The notes beneath the pieces are model-generated. The model was not told the origin of the DNA. It did no database searches and was given only the letters and a program-made list of their open reading frames with translations. A stretch of DNA of 33,599 nt from Actinomycetota bacterium (GTDB lineage: Bacteria > Actinomycetota > Acidimicrobiia > Acidimicrobiales > Ilumatobacteraceae), in assembly GCA_009927665.1 (NCBI GenBank), contig RFMM01000083.1, positions 1 through 33,599 on the forward strand. Reading direction: 5' to 3'. Positions 8,403 through 16,808 of the stretch are shown piece after piece. The position numbers were made by a program, and so were the translations under genes. Numbering within the stretch: the stretch's first letter is position 1; the number at the start of each line of letters is the position of its first letter.

Positions 8403-8864
8403 GTGACAGCGAGCGATGCGGCCCACGATCGTGCGCCTGGTTCGCCGCTGCGTGCGGTCATCACTCGTGTAGGTCAAGTGCCGCAGCACGAGTGGTCGAG
8501 TGCTACACGAGGCAGTGTGCGCTGGTGGGAACTTATCGGCGGCGACACGATGCCGACGACCGAGTTGGTGGTCGGTGTCGCTGAGATACCGGTCGGAGCT
8601 GGTCGACCACCACGCGGTCACACTCACGCACCAGCCGAGGTGTACTTCATTATCTCTGGGCGCGGAGAAGTGATGATCGATGGCGCCACGCACTCGCTCG
8701 AGTCAGGTGACGCGGTGTGGATTCCGCCGAATGCCGAACATGTCGCCTACAACGTGGGCGATGAGCCACTGCGTCTCGTGTACGCATTCGCAAGAGACAA
8801 GTTCAGCGAGATCACGTATTGCTTTCCAGGTGAACCGGCGATGGGCGGAACCGCGAACGGCTGA
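8403..8864 (+). CDS. Cupin-domain protein
   Basis: Single-domain cupin of 153 aa. Motif 1 is PRGHTHAPAEVYFIISGRGEV (His-x-His, Glu) and motif 2 is GDAVWIPPNAEHVAYNVGD (His), so the four metal ligands are present. The GTG at 8403 is supported by TATCGT 7 nt upstream. Cupins range from metal-dependent dioxygenases and isomerases to simple ligand-binding sensors, and nothing here fixes the reaction. It is divergently paired with the SDR, a common arrangement for small catabolic units. The stop codon lies inside a 24-bp tandem duplication. Confidence 0.85.
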   Translation: MTASDAAHDRAPGSPLRAVITRVGQVPQHEWSSATRGSVRWWELIGGDTMPTTELVVGVAEIPVGAGRPPRGHTHAPAEVYFIISGRGEVMIDGATHSLESGDAVWIPPNAEHVAYNVGDEPLRLVYAFARDKFSEITYCFPGEPAMGGTANG

Positions 8865-8900
8865 TCCGGTGAGCGCGCGAACGGCTGATCTGGCGAGCGC
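8853..8900 (+). repeat. 24-bp tandem duplication across the cupin stop codon
   Basis: Two adjacent 24-nt copies beginning GCGAACGGCTGATC differ at two positions. Each contains AACGGCTGA, so the TGA stop is duplicated (8862-8864 and 8886-8888). This looks like a slippage or short tandem duplication event at the gene end. Confidence 0.8.
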
Positions 8901-8965
8901 GTGATTGTCGACCGGCGTAGTAGGCAAACCGCTGAAGGGCGATGTAAGGCGTGGCTAACTCGGCG

Positions 8966-8990
8966 TTGGCGAGCCCTGAGGGCTCGCCAA
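8966..8990. promoter_or_regulatory. Perfect 11-bp-arm palindrome just upstream of a -10 box
   Basis: TTGGCGAGCCC and its exact reverse complement are separated by 3 nt. Relative to the inferred start site at 9004 it spans about -38 to -14, i.e. the -35 region up to the -10 box. No T-run follows on either strand. It may be an operator for the beta-propeller gene or a U-poor terminator for the cupin gene. Confidence 0.7.
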
Positions 8991-8991
8991 G

Positions 8992-8997
8992 TATCAT
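8992..8997 (+). promoter_or_regulatory. Candidate -10 box for beta-propeller gene (leaderless)
   Basis: TATCAT is followed by 6 nt and the ATG at 9004. The 25-bp palindrome ends 1 nt before it. Confidence 0.55.
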
Positions 8998-9003
8998 CGT
9001 GAC

Positions 9004-10371
9004 ATGCTCAGAAAAATAACCGCGGTCATTTTCGTCGCCAGCTTTGGAATAGCAAGTATTCACGGCTCAGCTCAAGCCGTATTCCTTGATGCCCAACAGC
9101 GGGCGTGCATCACGAAGAAATATGGAGCCAAGGCGGCTGCGGCAATTGTCTCCGCAAAAAAGTTGACCGCAGCGCAGATCAAGCAAGTCAAAGCATGCCC
9201 AGTCACGTCGTCGGCGGGCTCGTCGGGTGGCACGGGCTCGACGGGTAGTGCTGGTTCGTCGGGTGGCACGGGCTCGACAGGTGGTGCTGGTTCGTCGTCG
9301 CTGACTCCCTTGACATGGGGTCTGATGTGGTCGGCGGGCTCAAATCAGTCGGGTCTCGGCAACGTGAGCGACCCTGCGCTGTTACGGCTCGCAGACGGCA
9401 CACTGCGCATGTTCTTCAAGAACGGCAATGAGCCTCAGATTCCGATCAGCGGATTCGACAACAAGATTCACTCGTATGTCTCGAGCGACGACGGAGCCTC
9501 GTGGACGCTTGAGAGCGGGGTTCGTATCGACGTTGGTTCACCTGTCACTGTTCGAGTGGCGGAGGCCGGTGGTTACGAAGCCTGGGGCTGGGCTCCTGGC
9601 AGTGGCGGGGTAGATCGAATGGTGAGATTCACATCAACAACAGGCAGAGACTTCACGTCCGGCAGTGGCTCGCTCGTGCCGACGACTTCCTGCAAGAACG
9701 CTGACGGAAAGAGCGCGGGTTTCTTGGGCGACCCGCAAGTCGAGAAGGTTGCAGGCGGGTATCTCGCCTATGCACACGACCTCGCCGCTGGACAGTCGCC
9801 CCCGTTCAAACGGCAGGCGTGCAAAATCACCTCGTCGGATGGGACGAACTGGACCATCGATTCCGGTGGAACGTTCGCGTTGAGCCACGACATCCAGACG
9901 AACCCAGAGTTGTATCGCAATTCTTCGGGTCAGCTGGAACTGTGGTTTCCATCCGACAAGGGAGGCATCAAGACCACAGAAATTCGAACATCGACCAATG
10001 ACGGCGTGACATGGAGTGCGGCGACGACCTTGTCGTGGATTGCGCCCGACCCAGATCGCCTTGACTTGCCGAACGGCACGTCGCTACTCGCCTTTGGCGG
10101 TTTCGACTCTCGCATCGGTGGACTGCTAGCAGTCTCGAAGAAAATCGCGGGCACCTATTCCGCGAGTCGCGACGAAAAAGTTGATCAAGTCACGTGGGTC
10201 GTTTCGGGTGCAACGCGGAGTGAGATCAAGGTGAAAAATCTCTGCCGCGGTCGTGACGAAACAGCGAACGCGACGTTCGGCACCAGTGGTTCGAATGTGA
10301 CCGTCACCTTCAAAGACTCCACCGTTGGGTGCGCGTTCATCGTGGTGGGTGCTTCGCAGGCACTTAGCTAA
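9004..10371 (+). CDS. Secreted Asp-box (BNR) beta-propeller protein, sialidase-like fold
   Basis: 455-aa exported protein. Residues 1-25 form a signal peptide (MLRK, hydrophobic core, cleavage near SAQA). A short Ala/Lys-rich module with two Cys follows, then a Gly/Ser/Thr linker (~70-97) made of GSSGGTGSTG-type repeats. The remainder is a beta-propeller with Asp-box motifs (SxDxGxxW): SSDDGASWT, TSSDGTNWT and STNDGVTWS. No sialidase catalytic set can be confirmed, so binding or another glycan role is equally possible. The start is supported by TATCAT 6 nt upstream. By eye the first third is less GC-biased at third positions than its neighbours. It stands alone as a transcription unit. Function unassigned. 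Confidence 0.75.
   Translation: MLRKITAVIFVASFGIASIHGSAQAVFLDAQQRACITKKYGAKAAAAIVSAKKLTAAQIKQVKACPVTSSAGSSGGTGSTGSAGSSGGTGSTGGAGSSSLTPLTWGLMWSAGSNQSGLGNVSDPALLRLADGTLRMFFKNGNEPQIPISGFDNKIHSYVSSDDGASWTLESGVRIDVGSPVTVRVAEAGGYEAWGWAPGSGGVDRMVRFTSTTGRDFTSGSGSLVPTTSCKNADGKSAGFLGDPQVEKVAGGYLAYAHDLAAGQSPPFKRQACKITSSDGTNWTIDSGGTFALSHDIQTNPELYRNSSGQLELWFPSDKGGIKTTEIRTSTNDGVTWSAATTLSWIAPDPDRLDLPNGTSLLAFGGFDSRIGGLLAVSKKIAGTYSASRDEKVDQVTWVVSGATRSEIKVKNLCRGRDETANATFGTSGSNVTVTFKDSTVGCAFIVVGASQALS
9220..9291 (+). repeat. Two 36-nt in-frame direct repeats coding the Gly/Ser/Thr linker
   Basis: Copies at 9220-9255 and 9256-9291 differ at two bases and are followed by a partial third (TCGTCG). Each encodes 12 residues of flexible linker. 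The near identity suggests recent expansion, so linker length may vary between strains. Confidence 0.85.
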
Positions 10372-10516
10372 CCAAGCGCCGCGTGCTCAGGCAGGCGGAG
10401 ACCTGACCCAAGACCCTGGGCGGTTATGCGCATTCGCACGAGCGGGGTTGGCCACCTCGGTAGCCTGAGGGTGCTCGGGTGCCACCGCATCCGCCGTCTG
10501 TTAGGAACCCCCACCC

Positions 10517-11809
10517 GTGAGCCGCATTCTCGTCGTCGGAGCCGGCGGAGTCGGGGCCAGCATGGCATCCATTGCCGAAACGCGGTCGTTCTTCGACCAC
10601 TTCGTGCTCGCCGACATCAACGAGCAGCGCTGCATTGACGCCCTGAAGGCCCTCGACAACTCGGCGCGTTTCGCAACCGCCAAAGTTGACGCCAGCAACA
10701 AGGCCGACATCGTCGCCCTCGCTCAGGCGCACAAGATCAACATCATCGTCAACGCCTGCGACCCCCGCCTGAATGATCCCATTTTTGAGGCGGCTTTCGA
10801 GGCGGGCTGCACCTATGTCGACATGGCGATGAACCTCTCGAAACCGCACCCGACGAACCCGTACAACGAAGTCGGTGAGCCCCTCGGCGCGGCCCAGTTG
10901 GCGGCCGACCCGCACTGGCGCGACAAGGGTCTGTTGGCGCTCGTCGGCATGGGCGTCGAGCCGGGCTTGTCGAACGTGTTCGCCCGCTACGCCGCCGACC
11001 ACCTCTTTGACACGATCGACGAGATCGGTGTGCGCGACGGCTCGAACCTGTCGATCGATGGCTTCGACTTCGCGCCTACCTTCTCGATCTGGACCACCAT
11101 CGAAGAATGTCTGAACCCGCCAATCGTGTGGGAAAAGTCGCGTGGCCTCTTCACCACCGAGTGTTTCAGCGAGCCTGAGGTGTTTCATTTTCCCGCTGGT
11201 ATCGGTGCCTATGAGTGCGTGAACGTCGAGCACGAAGAGGTGCTGCTGATCCCGCGTGAGATTGAGTGCAACCGCGTGACGTTCAAATACTCGCTTGGCG
11301 CCGAGTTCATCGACTGGTTGAAGACGTTCGCCTACCTCGGCCTCGACTCGACGGAAAAGATTCGCGTTGGTGACACATCAGTCGCACCGCGCGATGTGCT
11401 CGCCGCCGTGTTGCCGAACCCGGCGAAGCTCGGTCACCTCATGCATGGCCGCACGTGCGCAGGCACCTGGGTGAAGGGCACGTCGTATGGCGAACCCCGC
11501 GAGGTGTATCTGTATCACGTGGCCGACAACGAGACCACGATGCGCGAATACGGCGCGCAGGCAGTCTTGTGGCAAACCGCGATTTGCCCGGTGGTGGCGC
11601 TTGAGTTGTTGGCGACGGGCGCGTGGAAGGGTGTGGGTGTGCGTGGCGCTGACGCCTTCGACGCCGTGCCGTTTCTCAACTTGCTTGGTGACTACAACAC
11701 GCACCACGGCATGGTCGAGATGGGGCCGCGGTTGTGGCCGAGCCCGAAGTCGACTGGTCAGCGCGGTTGGGATCGCCCGATTCGTCGCGCGATCGTGCCG
11801 AGCGCATAG
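10517..11809 (+). CDS. Saccharopine dehydrogenase-like NAD(P)-binding protein
   Basis: 430-aa cytoplasmic oxidoreductase of the saccharopine dehydrogenase/carboxynorspermidine dehydrogenase superfamily. The N-terminal RILVVGAGGVGASMA dinucleotide loop, the ADINEQRC ribose-binding acidic residue and INIIVNACDPRLNDPIFEAAFEAGCTYVDMAMN are family-typical, followed by GMGVEPGLSNVFARYA. Bacterial members form or oxidise amino-acid/polyamine secondary amines, but substrate cannot be assigned. The GTG at 10517 places the glycine loop at the N-terminus. The 145 bp upstream hold no gene; TTAGGA about 10 nt before the start is a possible -10. Neighbours are not obviously linked. Confidence 0.85.
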   Translation: MSRILVVGAGGVGASMASIAETRSFFDHFVLADINEQRCIDALKALDNSARFATAKVDASNKADIVALAQAHKINIIVNACDPRLNDPIFEAAFEAGCTYVDMAMNLSKPHPTNPYNEVGEPLGAAQLAADPHWRDKGLLALVGMGVEPGLSNVFARYAADHLFDTIDEIGVRDGSNLSIDGFDFAPTFSIWTTIEECLNPPIVWEKSRGLFTTECFSEPEVFHFPAGIGAYECVNVEHEEVLLIPREIECNRVTFKYSLGAEFIDWLKTFAYLGLDSTEKIRVGDTSVAPRDVLAAVLPNPAKLGHLMHGRTCAGTWVKGTSYGEPREVYLYHVADNETTMREYGAQAVLWQTAICPVVALELLATGAWKGVGVRGADAFDAVPFLNLLGDYNTHHGMVEMGPRLWPSPKSTGQRGWDRPIRRAIVPSA

Positions 11810-11846
11810 CGCAGCTACGCCGCGCCGCGCCGCGCCGAGCGCAGAA

Positions 11847-12785
11847 CTATTTTCCGGCGAGTGCTGCCACCACCGGAGCAAACGACTCGACGTCGTCGCC
11901 GCCGACGATCACGTACGACAGCCCGAATTGTTCGCGGCGGCGCTGCAACGTTTCGATGAGTTCGTTCGGCGGGCCGATGAGCGCGAACGGCGAATCATGA
12001 ATGAGCGCCGCATCAACCCCCATGCCTTTGGCGAGTTTCTCGCGCGCACCGAGGCCATCGTCGGTGACGTTCACCAGAAACGTGCGAATGTTGAGCTCAA
12101 TGTCACTGAACCGATCGCCGGCTTTCTCTTTGACGACCGCGATCTTTTGGGCGACTGAGGCCGACGACATGTCGGCGATCACTTCGGGGCCGACGAAGCC
12201 AGGGGTAAGCGACGGGTTGATGCCCACGATGTCGGCTTCGCGCGCGGCAATGCCCAGCATGCGCTTGCCGCCGGCACCGATGAGCACGGGCGGGCACGGC
12301 TTCTGCAGCGGCTTGGGAAGACCGTTGTAGTCGGTGATCTTGTAGTGCGAGCCGGTGAACGAGAACGCCCCGTCGGCCATGCAGCCGCGAATCACTTTCA
12401 AGCCCTCGACGAAGCGGTCGATGCGCACACCCGGCGTGTCGTATTGCATTCCGGCTTGGTCGTAGTCACTGCGCATCCACCCCGCGCCGAGGCCGATGTC
12501 GACGCGGCCATCAGACAACACGTCCATCGTGGCGAGTTCTTTGGCGAGCACGACGGGGTGCTTGTAGTCGTTGTCGAACACGAGTGCACAGACGCGCAGC
12601 GTCGTGGTCACGCTTGCGGCAACCGTCATCGCTGGCACCGGTGCGAGTTGATCGGTGAAATGGTCGGGCATCGTCAGCACCGCATAGCCGAGGTCTTCAG
12701 TGCGGCGAGCGAGGTCGGCCCACGCTGAGCCTGAAGGTGCGGTGGATGCTTGCACGCCGAAACGGAATGGTCGAGGTTTGGTCAC
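11847..12785 (-). CDS. LLM-class F420-dependent oxidoreductase
   Basis: Luciferase-like flavin/F420 TIM-barrel enzyme, 312 aa. The ORF track starts at 12872, but the domain starts at VTKPRPFRFGVQ and a TACTCT box sits 7 nt upstream of the GTG at 12785, so I use that. Family features: RRTEDLGYAVLTMPDHF, ATMDVLSDGRVDIGLGAGW, and PVLIGAGGKRMLGIAAREADIVGI. It resembles the MSMEG_2516-type F420 subfamily; that sub-assignment is by recollection of the pattern. Substrate unknown. It is divergent from the penicillin-binding protein gene and convergent with the saccharopine-dehydrogenase-like gene, with a (GCGCC)-rich 37-bp gap between stops. Confidence 0.86.
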   Translation of the reverse strand: MTKPRPFRFGVQASTAPSGSAWADLARRTEDLGYAVLTMPDHFTDQLAPVPAMTVAASVTTTLRVCALVFDNDYKHPVVLAKELATMDVLSDGRVDIGLGAGWMRSDYDQAGMQYDTPGVRIDRFVEGLKVIRGCMADGAFSFTGSHYKITDYNGLPKPLQKPCPPVLIGAGGKRMLGIAAREADIVGINPSLTPGFVGPEVIADMSSASVAQKIAVVKEKAGDRFSDIELNIRTFLVNVTDDGLGAREKLAKGMGVDAALIHDSPFALIGPPNELIETLQRRREQFGLSYVIVGGDDVESFAPVVAALAGK

Positions 12786-12792
12786 CCGCGCG

Positions 12793-12798
12793 AGAGTA
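12793..12798 (-). promoter_or_regulatory. Candidate -10 box for F420 oxidoreductase (leaderless)
   Basis: Minus-strand TACTCT is followed by 7 nt and the GTG at 12785. The same hexamer serves PhyH copy 2 and the SDR. It decides the start over the upstream ATG at 12872. Confidence 0.55.
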
Positions 12799-12859
12799 GC
12801 AATCGGCACCACGTGTTGGCGTGTTGCGGCGCGGTGCATGCAAGTAGCGTCGTAGGCAC

Positions 12860-15172
12860 GTGCGTCTAGCAATGTGGTCGTTGCGACTCGTCGTCGCCGT
12901 TTTGTTGTCTGCTTTGCTGGTATCAGCGCTCGTAGTGGGTATGGCTCCGCAGGTGTGGGGAATGCTCAATGCCCACGAAGAGACCCCGATTTCGCTCTAT
13001 GAGGTAGGTGGCTTCACCGGGCTTGCCGAGCGCAGCGTGGTGTACGACGTGAAGGGTCGTCAGATCGGCGTCTTTCAGGCCGAGAACAGCCAGCAAGCGT
13101 TGATTTCTGAGATTCCTGATCACGTGGTTGATGCACTGCTGGCTGTGGAAGATCGCAACTTCTTCCAACATCGCGGGGTTGATCTGCGGGCAGTGGGTCG
13201 TCAGGTGCTGGCAAACGTCAACGATGGTGCGTCGGGTGGTGCATCGACCATCACCCAGCAGGTGGTGAAGAACGAACTGCTCGCCACGCTGCCGCGCGAC
13301 GGTCGTTACAAGTTGTTGCAGATGCGCTATGCCGTGCTGCTCGAGCGCGAACTGAGCAAAGAGCAGATTCTCGAGCGGTGGTTCAACACCAACTTCTACG
13401 GCTACAACGCCTACGGCATCAAGGCGGCGGCCGAGGTGTATTTCGGCAAAGACGTGAACGACCTCACCATCGAAGAAGGCACGTTCTTGGTTGGTCTCGT
13501 GCGGGCACCTTCGGCGTATGACCCGATCAATAATCGCACGCTCTCGCTGCAGCGGTTCATCGTCGCCCTGCGGCGGGTACGCGACGAGGGGCATCTTTCG
13601 CTCACCGATGAGGAAATTGTGCGGCGTGCGGCCGAGGTGCTGCCGAGCGGTGTGCGCAGTCGCCCCGACGAACCCGTGCAGCGCACGCACTTCACCGAGA
13701 CCGTGAAGGACTACTTGCTCAACCAGACGACGATTCTTGGCGCGACCTATCAAGAGCGGTACGCCAACTTGTTTCGTGGAGGCTTGCGTATCTACACCAC
13801 ACTCGACCGTGACGTGCAGGCCAGCGCCGACGAAGCCGTGAAACTGCTGCCAGACAACAGCGTGAACGCGCAAGCCGCCCTCGTGACGCTCGACAATGCA
13901 ACGGGCGCGATTCGCGCGATGGTGGGCGGCAAGCCGTTCAAGGCAGGGGAGAACGAGGTGAACCTCGCGCTGCGCCGCCGACAGACGGGCTCAAGCGTGA
14001 AGATGTTCATTCTCGCTGCTGCGCTCGAAGCAGGGGTTGAAAGTGACGACCTCATCGACGGCACATTGCCGTGCACGTTGCCCAACCCTGAGAACCCCGA
14101 CGAGCCGTTCGTCATTGAAGACGGTGTGAGCGAACCGGTCGGCTCACTACGTCGCATGACGTGGTTGTCGATCAACTGTGCGTATGCGAAGTTGTCGCAG
14201 ATCGTCGGGCTCAACCGCGTGGTTGATCGCATCTATGCGATGTCGGCGAGTGAATGGCTGACACCTGAGAAGCATCCGGTGTATGCGTACGCGTCGCTGG
14301 CGACCGGTGCCAACGAACTCAGCGTGGTTGACATGGCGGCAGGCGCCCAGAGCATCGCGAACCTCGGCGTGCACCACGAGCCGTTCTTTCTCGAGAAGAT
14401 TCTCGAGCGTGACAACTCAACGCTGGTCTGGGAGCGTGCCGTCAGCGTCGAAGGTACCGAGGCCCTCACGCGTGCGACGGCTGCAAAAACCGTCGACATC
14501 ATGCGCGGAGTTTTGCGAAGCGGCACCGCGCGTCGTACGCCGCTGGCCGATGACCGACCTGCTGCTGGCAAGACGGGCACGCAATTCAAGAACACCAACG
14601 CATGGTTCGTTGGGTTCACACCGCAGTATTCAACCGTGGTGTGGGTGGGCGACCCGCGCGGCTACACGCCGATGCGTGGCGTACCCGAGTTTCGCGACCA
14701 GATTGTTGGGCAGTGGAAGTTCGCGCGCAACACCGTGACGGGTGCGACGTACCCCGCGCACATCTGGAAGCTGCACATGGACAAGATTCACGAAAGTCTC
14801 GACATCGTCGACTGGGGCACGAAGAAAGACGACGAAGAGTGGAAACTGCTCGTTGCACCAGCGCGACCCGTTGCTCGTCTGTATCTGCCGGGTGTTGAGT
14901 GTGTGGCGCAGGTGATCTCGGGTACTCCACCCGCCCCATCAACGACGATCGCCCCAGGCAAGACCACGACGACCACGATTGCCGACCCTGCTACCTCGAC
15001 GACGGTGGCAGGGCCCGTGGTGGTGTCGGTGTTGCCGACGAGCACCACGATTGATCCGACCGAGAAGAACCCATTTGCGCCGGTGCCGTCGATACCTGCT
15101 GGTGGCAACATCGTGTACGACTGCGCGACTGGGTTGCCGAAGTGGGCGACGCCGTCGGGCGTGGGAGGCTGA
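12860..15172 (+). CDS. Class A penicillin-binding protein (transglycosylase/transpeptidase)
   Basis: Bifunctional peptidoglycan synthase of 770 aa. Residues ~9-30 are one membrane anchor. The GT51 glycosyltransferase domain follows, with AVEDRNFFQHRGVD (catalytic Glu 97), GGASTITQQVVKN and the ERWFNTNFYGYNAYGIKAAA block. The transpeptidase domain has the active-site SSVK (Ser 378, Lys 381), SINCAYAK (SxN) and AGKTGTQF (KTG). Near the C-terminus is a Thr/Pro-rich extracellular tail (~675-755) that could carry glycans or span the wall. The GTG at 12860 is used; TAGCGT lies 9 nt upstream. The next gene starts 4 nt after its stop behind a good Shine-Dalgarno, so they are likely cotranscribed. Confidence 0.94.
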   Translation: MRLAMWSLRLVVAVLLSALLVSALVVGMAPQVWGMLNAHEETPISLYEVGGFTGLAERSVVYDVKGRQIGVFQAENSQQALISEIPDHVVDALLAVEDRNFFQHRGVDLRAVGRQVLANVNDGASGGASTITQQVVKNELLATLPRDGRYKLLQMRYAVLLERELSKEQILERWFNTNFYGYNAYGIKAAAEVYFGKDVNDLTIEEGTFLVGLVRAPSAYDPINNRTLSLQRFIVALRRVRDEGHLSLTDEEIVRRAAEVLPSGVRSRPDEPVQRTHFTETVKDYLLNQTTILGATYQERYANLFRGGLRIYTTLDRDVQASADEAVKLLPDNSVNAQAALVTLDNATGAIRAMVGGKPFKAGENEVNLALRRRQTGSSVKMFILAAALEAGVESDDLIDGTLPCTLPNPENPDEPFVIEDGVSEPVGSLRRMTWLSINCAYAKLSQIVGLNRVVDRIYAMSASEWLTPEKHPVYAYASLATGANELSVVDMAAGAQSIANLGVHHEPFFLEKILERDNSTLVWERAVSVEGTEALTRATAAKTVDIMRGVLRSGTARRTPLADDRPAAGKTGTQFKNTNAWFVGFTPQYSTVVWVGDPRGYTPMRGVPEFRDQIVGQWKFARNTVTGATYPAHIWKLHMDKIHESLDIVDWGTKKDDEEWKLLVAPARPVARLYLPGVECVAQVISGTPPAPSTTIAPGKTTTTTIADPATSTTVAGPVVVSVLPTSTTIDPTEKNPFAPVPSIPAGGNIVYDCATGLPKWATPSGVGG

Positions 15173-15176
15173 CGAG

Positions 15177-15881
15177 GTGGACTTTCGTGCGCTGCTGCCG
15201 ATTCAGGCGGTTGACCAGCGCATTGCGCAACTGCAACACAAGCGCGCACAGTTGCCCGAGCACGCCGCCGCAGCATCGGCACAACGCGCGCTCGATGCGG
15301 CGCGGGCAGAGGCGAATCGACTTGCCAAGCGCCAGGGTGACATCACCGGCGAGATCGACAGGCTCGAGATGCAAGGCAAAGACCTCGATGCGAAGAAAAA
15401 GAAGTACGAGACGCAATTGAAAAACGTCGTAGTGATGCGCGAAGTTGAGGCGCTGCAACATGAGATTGCCACCATCAACGCACAGCACTCGAGCCTTGAT
15501 GACAGCGAGTTGGCGCTCATCACCGAAGACGAGACACTCGAGGCGTCACTCGCCGCGTTGAACGCATCACTGCCGGGGCTCGAAGCCGCAGCGGCTCAAG
15601 CGGCCAGTGCACTTGCTGCAGTGCTCGACGTCGTCGACCGTGACCTCGCGGCTGCCGGCGACGAACGGGCGAAGTTCGTGGCGGCAGCCGACGCAACGGC
15701 AGTCGAGTTGTATGAATCAACCCGCAAACGTCTGACTGGCCCGGCGGTCGCTGAGTTGCAGAAAGGTGCATGCGGTGGGTGTCGCACGCCGATCACCGCC
15801 AAAGAGCAGGCGGAGATCAAGAAGTCGGCGAACACCACCGACGCGCGCTGCCCATATTGCGGTTGTCTGCTCGCGGTTTGA
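15177..15881 (+). CDS. Coiled-coil protein with C-terminal C4 zinc ribbon (CT398-like)
   Basis: 234-aa cytoplasmic protein. The first ~190 residues are an Ala/Glu/Leu/Lys-rich antiparallel coiled coil (IQAVDQRIAQLQHKRAQL onward). The end is a four-Cys zinc ribbon, GACGGCRTPI and CPYCGCLL. This is the architecture of the CT398/HP0958-like family, in which some members bind RNA or flagellar/secretion partners; role here unknown. The ORF track begins inside the upstream gene; GTG 15177 is preceded by GGGAGG with 8-nt spacing and starts VDFRALLPIQAVD, so it is preferred. Cotranscribed with the PBP gene. Confidence 0.85.
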   Translation: MDFRALLPIQAVDQRIAQLQHKRAQLPEHAAAASAQRALDAARAEANRLAKRQGDITGEIDRLEMQGKDLDAKKKKYETQLKNVVVMREVEALQHEIATINAQHSSLDDSELALITEDETLEASLAALNASLPGLEAAAAQAASALAAVLDVVDRDLAAAGDERAKFVAAADATAVELYESTRKRLTGPAVAELQKGACGGCRTPITAKEQAEIKKSANTTDARCPYCGCLLAV

Positions 15882-15933
15882 GCACGACATGAGCGGTCTG
15901 AGCGCGATATGAGCAAGGTCTGAGCGCGACATG
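15879..15933 (+). repeat. Three copies of TGAGCRCGAYATG between two genes
   Basis: Copies at 15879-15891, 15899-15911 and 15921-15933 are spaced 20 and 22 nt. The first supplies the stop of the zinc-ribbon gene (TGA) and the last the ATG of the membrane protein. Each copy therefore carries a stop and a start in different frames, suggesting local duplication of the gene junction. Confidence 0.75.
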
Positions 15934-16356
15934 TTCTTCTGGTTTCTTGCCACCGCGATTCTGACCATCGCCTGGGTGTTCAAAGATCCCCGTTTTGACT
16001 ACCGACTCCTTGCCGTTGGTGCGGTCCTTCCCGACGTCATTGACTGGCCAACCGGCTGGCGCGTGATGCACTCGGTGGTCACGAGCATCGCGGTGCTGGC
16101 CCTCGTGATGCTCGTGTCGCTCGGGCGCAAGCCGTATCGAAAGCTGTTGCTCGGCTTGCCAATCGGCATGTTCTTGCATCTCGTGTTCGACGGTGCGTTT
16201 ACCTCGGCCGAGATGTTCTGGTGGCCGATTGGTGGCTGGCAGTTTTCTGCCGACGACTTACCGGTGGTCGCGCGCGGATGGTGGAATGTGCCGCTCGAAC
16301 TTGTCGGTGCGTTCGCACTTTGGCTGTGGTGGCGACGCCGACGCGCCACCGCCTGA
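15931..16356 (+). CDS. Small integral membrane protein, YdjM/DUF457-like
   Basis: 141-aa protein with about four membrane segments (FFWFLATAILTIAWVF; SVVTSIAVLALVMLVSL; LLGLPIGMFLHLVF; ELVGAFALWLWW). GAVLPDVID and HLVFDG resemble the sparse polar motifs of the membrane-bound putative metal-dependent hydrolases (YdjM/DUF457), but the match is partial. The ATG at 15931 is the last repeat copy; a methionine-free alternative is not visible. The arginine-rich C-terminus WRRRRATA should be cytoplasmic. Function unknown. Confidence 0.7.
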   Translation: MFFWFLATAILTIAWVFKDPRFDYRLLAVGAVLPDVIDWPTGWRVMHSVVTSIAVLALVMLVSLGRKPYRKLLLGLPIGMFLHLVFDGAFTSAEMFWWPIGGWQFSADDLPVVARGWWNVPLELVGAFALWLWWRRRRATA

Positions 16357-16382
16357 TTCACCGCCGACGCATGGCGGAATGT

Positions 16383-16758
<376 letters not shown>

Positions 16759-16763
16759 GTTTA

Positions 16764-16769
16764 AGGCTA
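16764..16769 (-). promoter_or_regulatory. Candidate -10 box for rnpB
   Basis: Minus-strand TAGCCT ends 6-7 nt before the predicted 5' end of the RNA at about 16758. No clear -35 hexamer is visible, as at the protein genes here. Confidence 0.5.
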
Positions 16770-16808
16770 CGGGCGTCGACGCAACTTGTGGCCCGCGGAG
16801 CTCTTCTC

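Noticed and set aside
9220-9291. Direct repeats as a possible CRISPR or regulatory array
   Set aside because: The units are contiguous, in frame and encode a linker, with no spacers.
11810-11846. GCGCC-type short repeat between convergent genes
   Set aside because: Only a few units in a 37-bp GC-rich gap; easily chance in this composition.
12923-13873. 316-aa minus-strand ORF inside the PBP gene
   Set aside because: Shadow of the class A PBP, whose motifs are clear on the plus strand.
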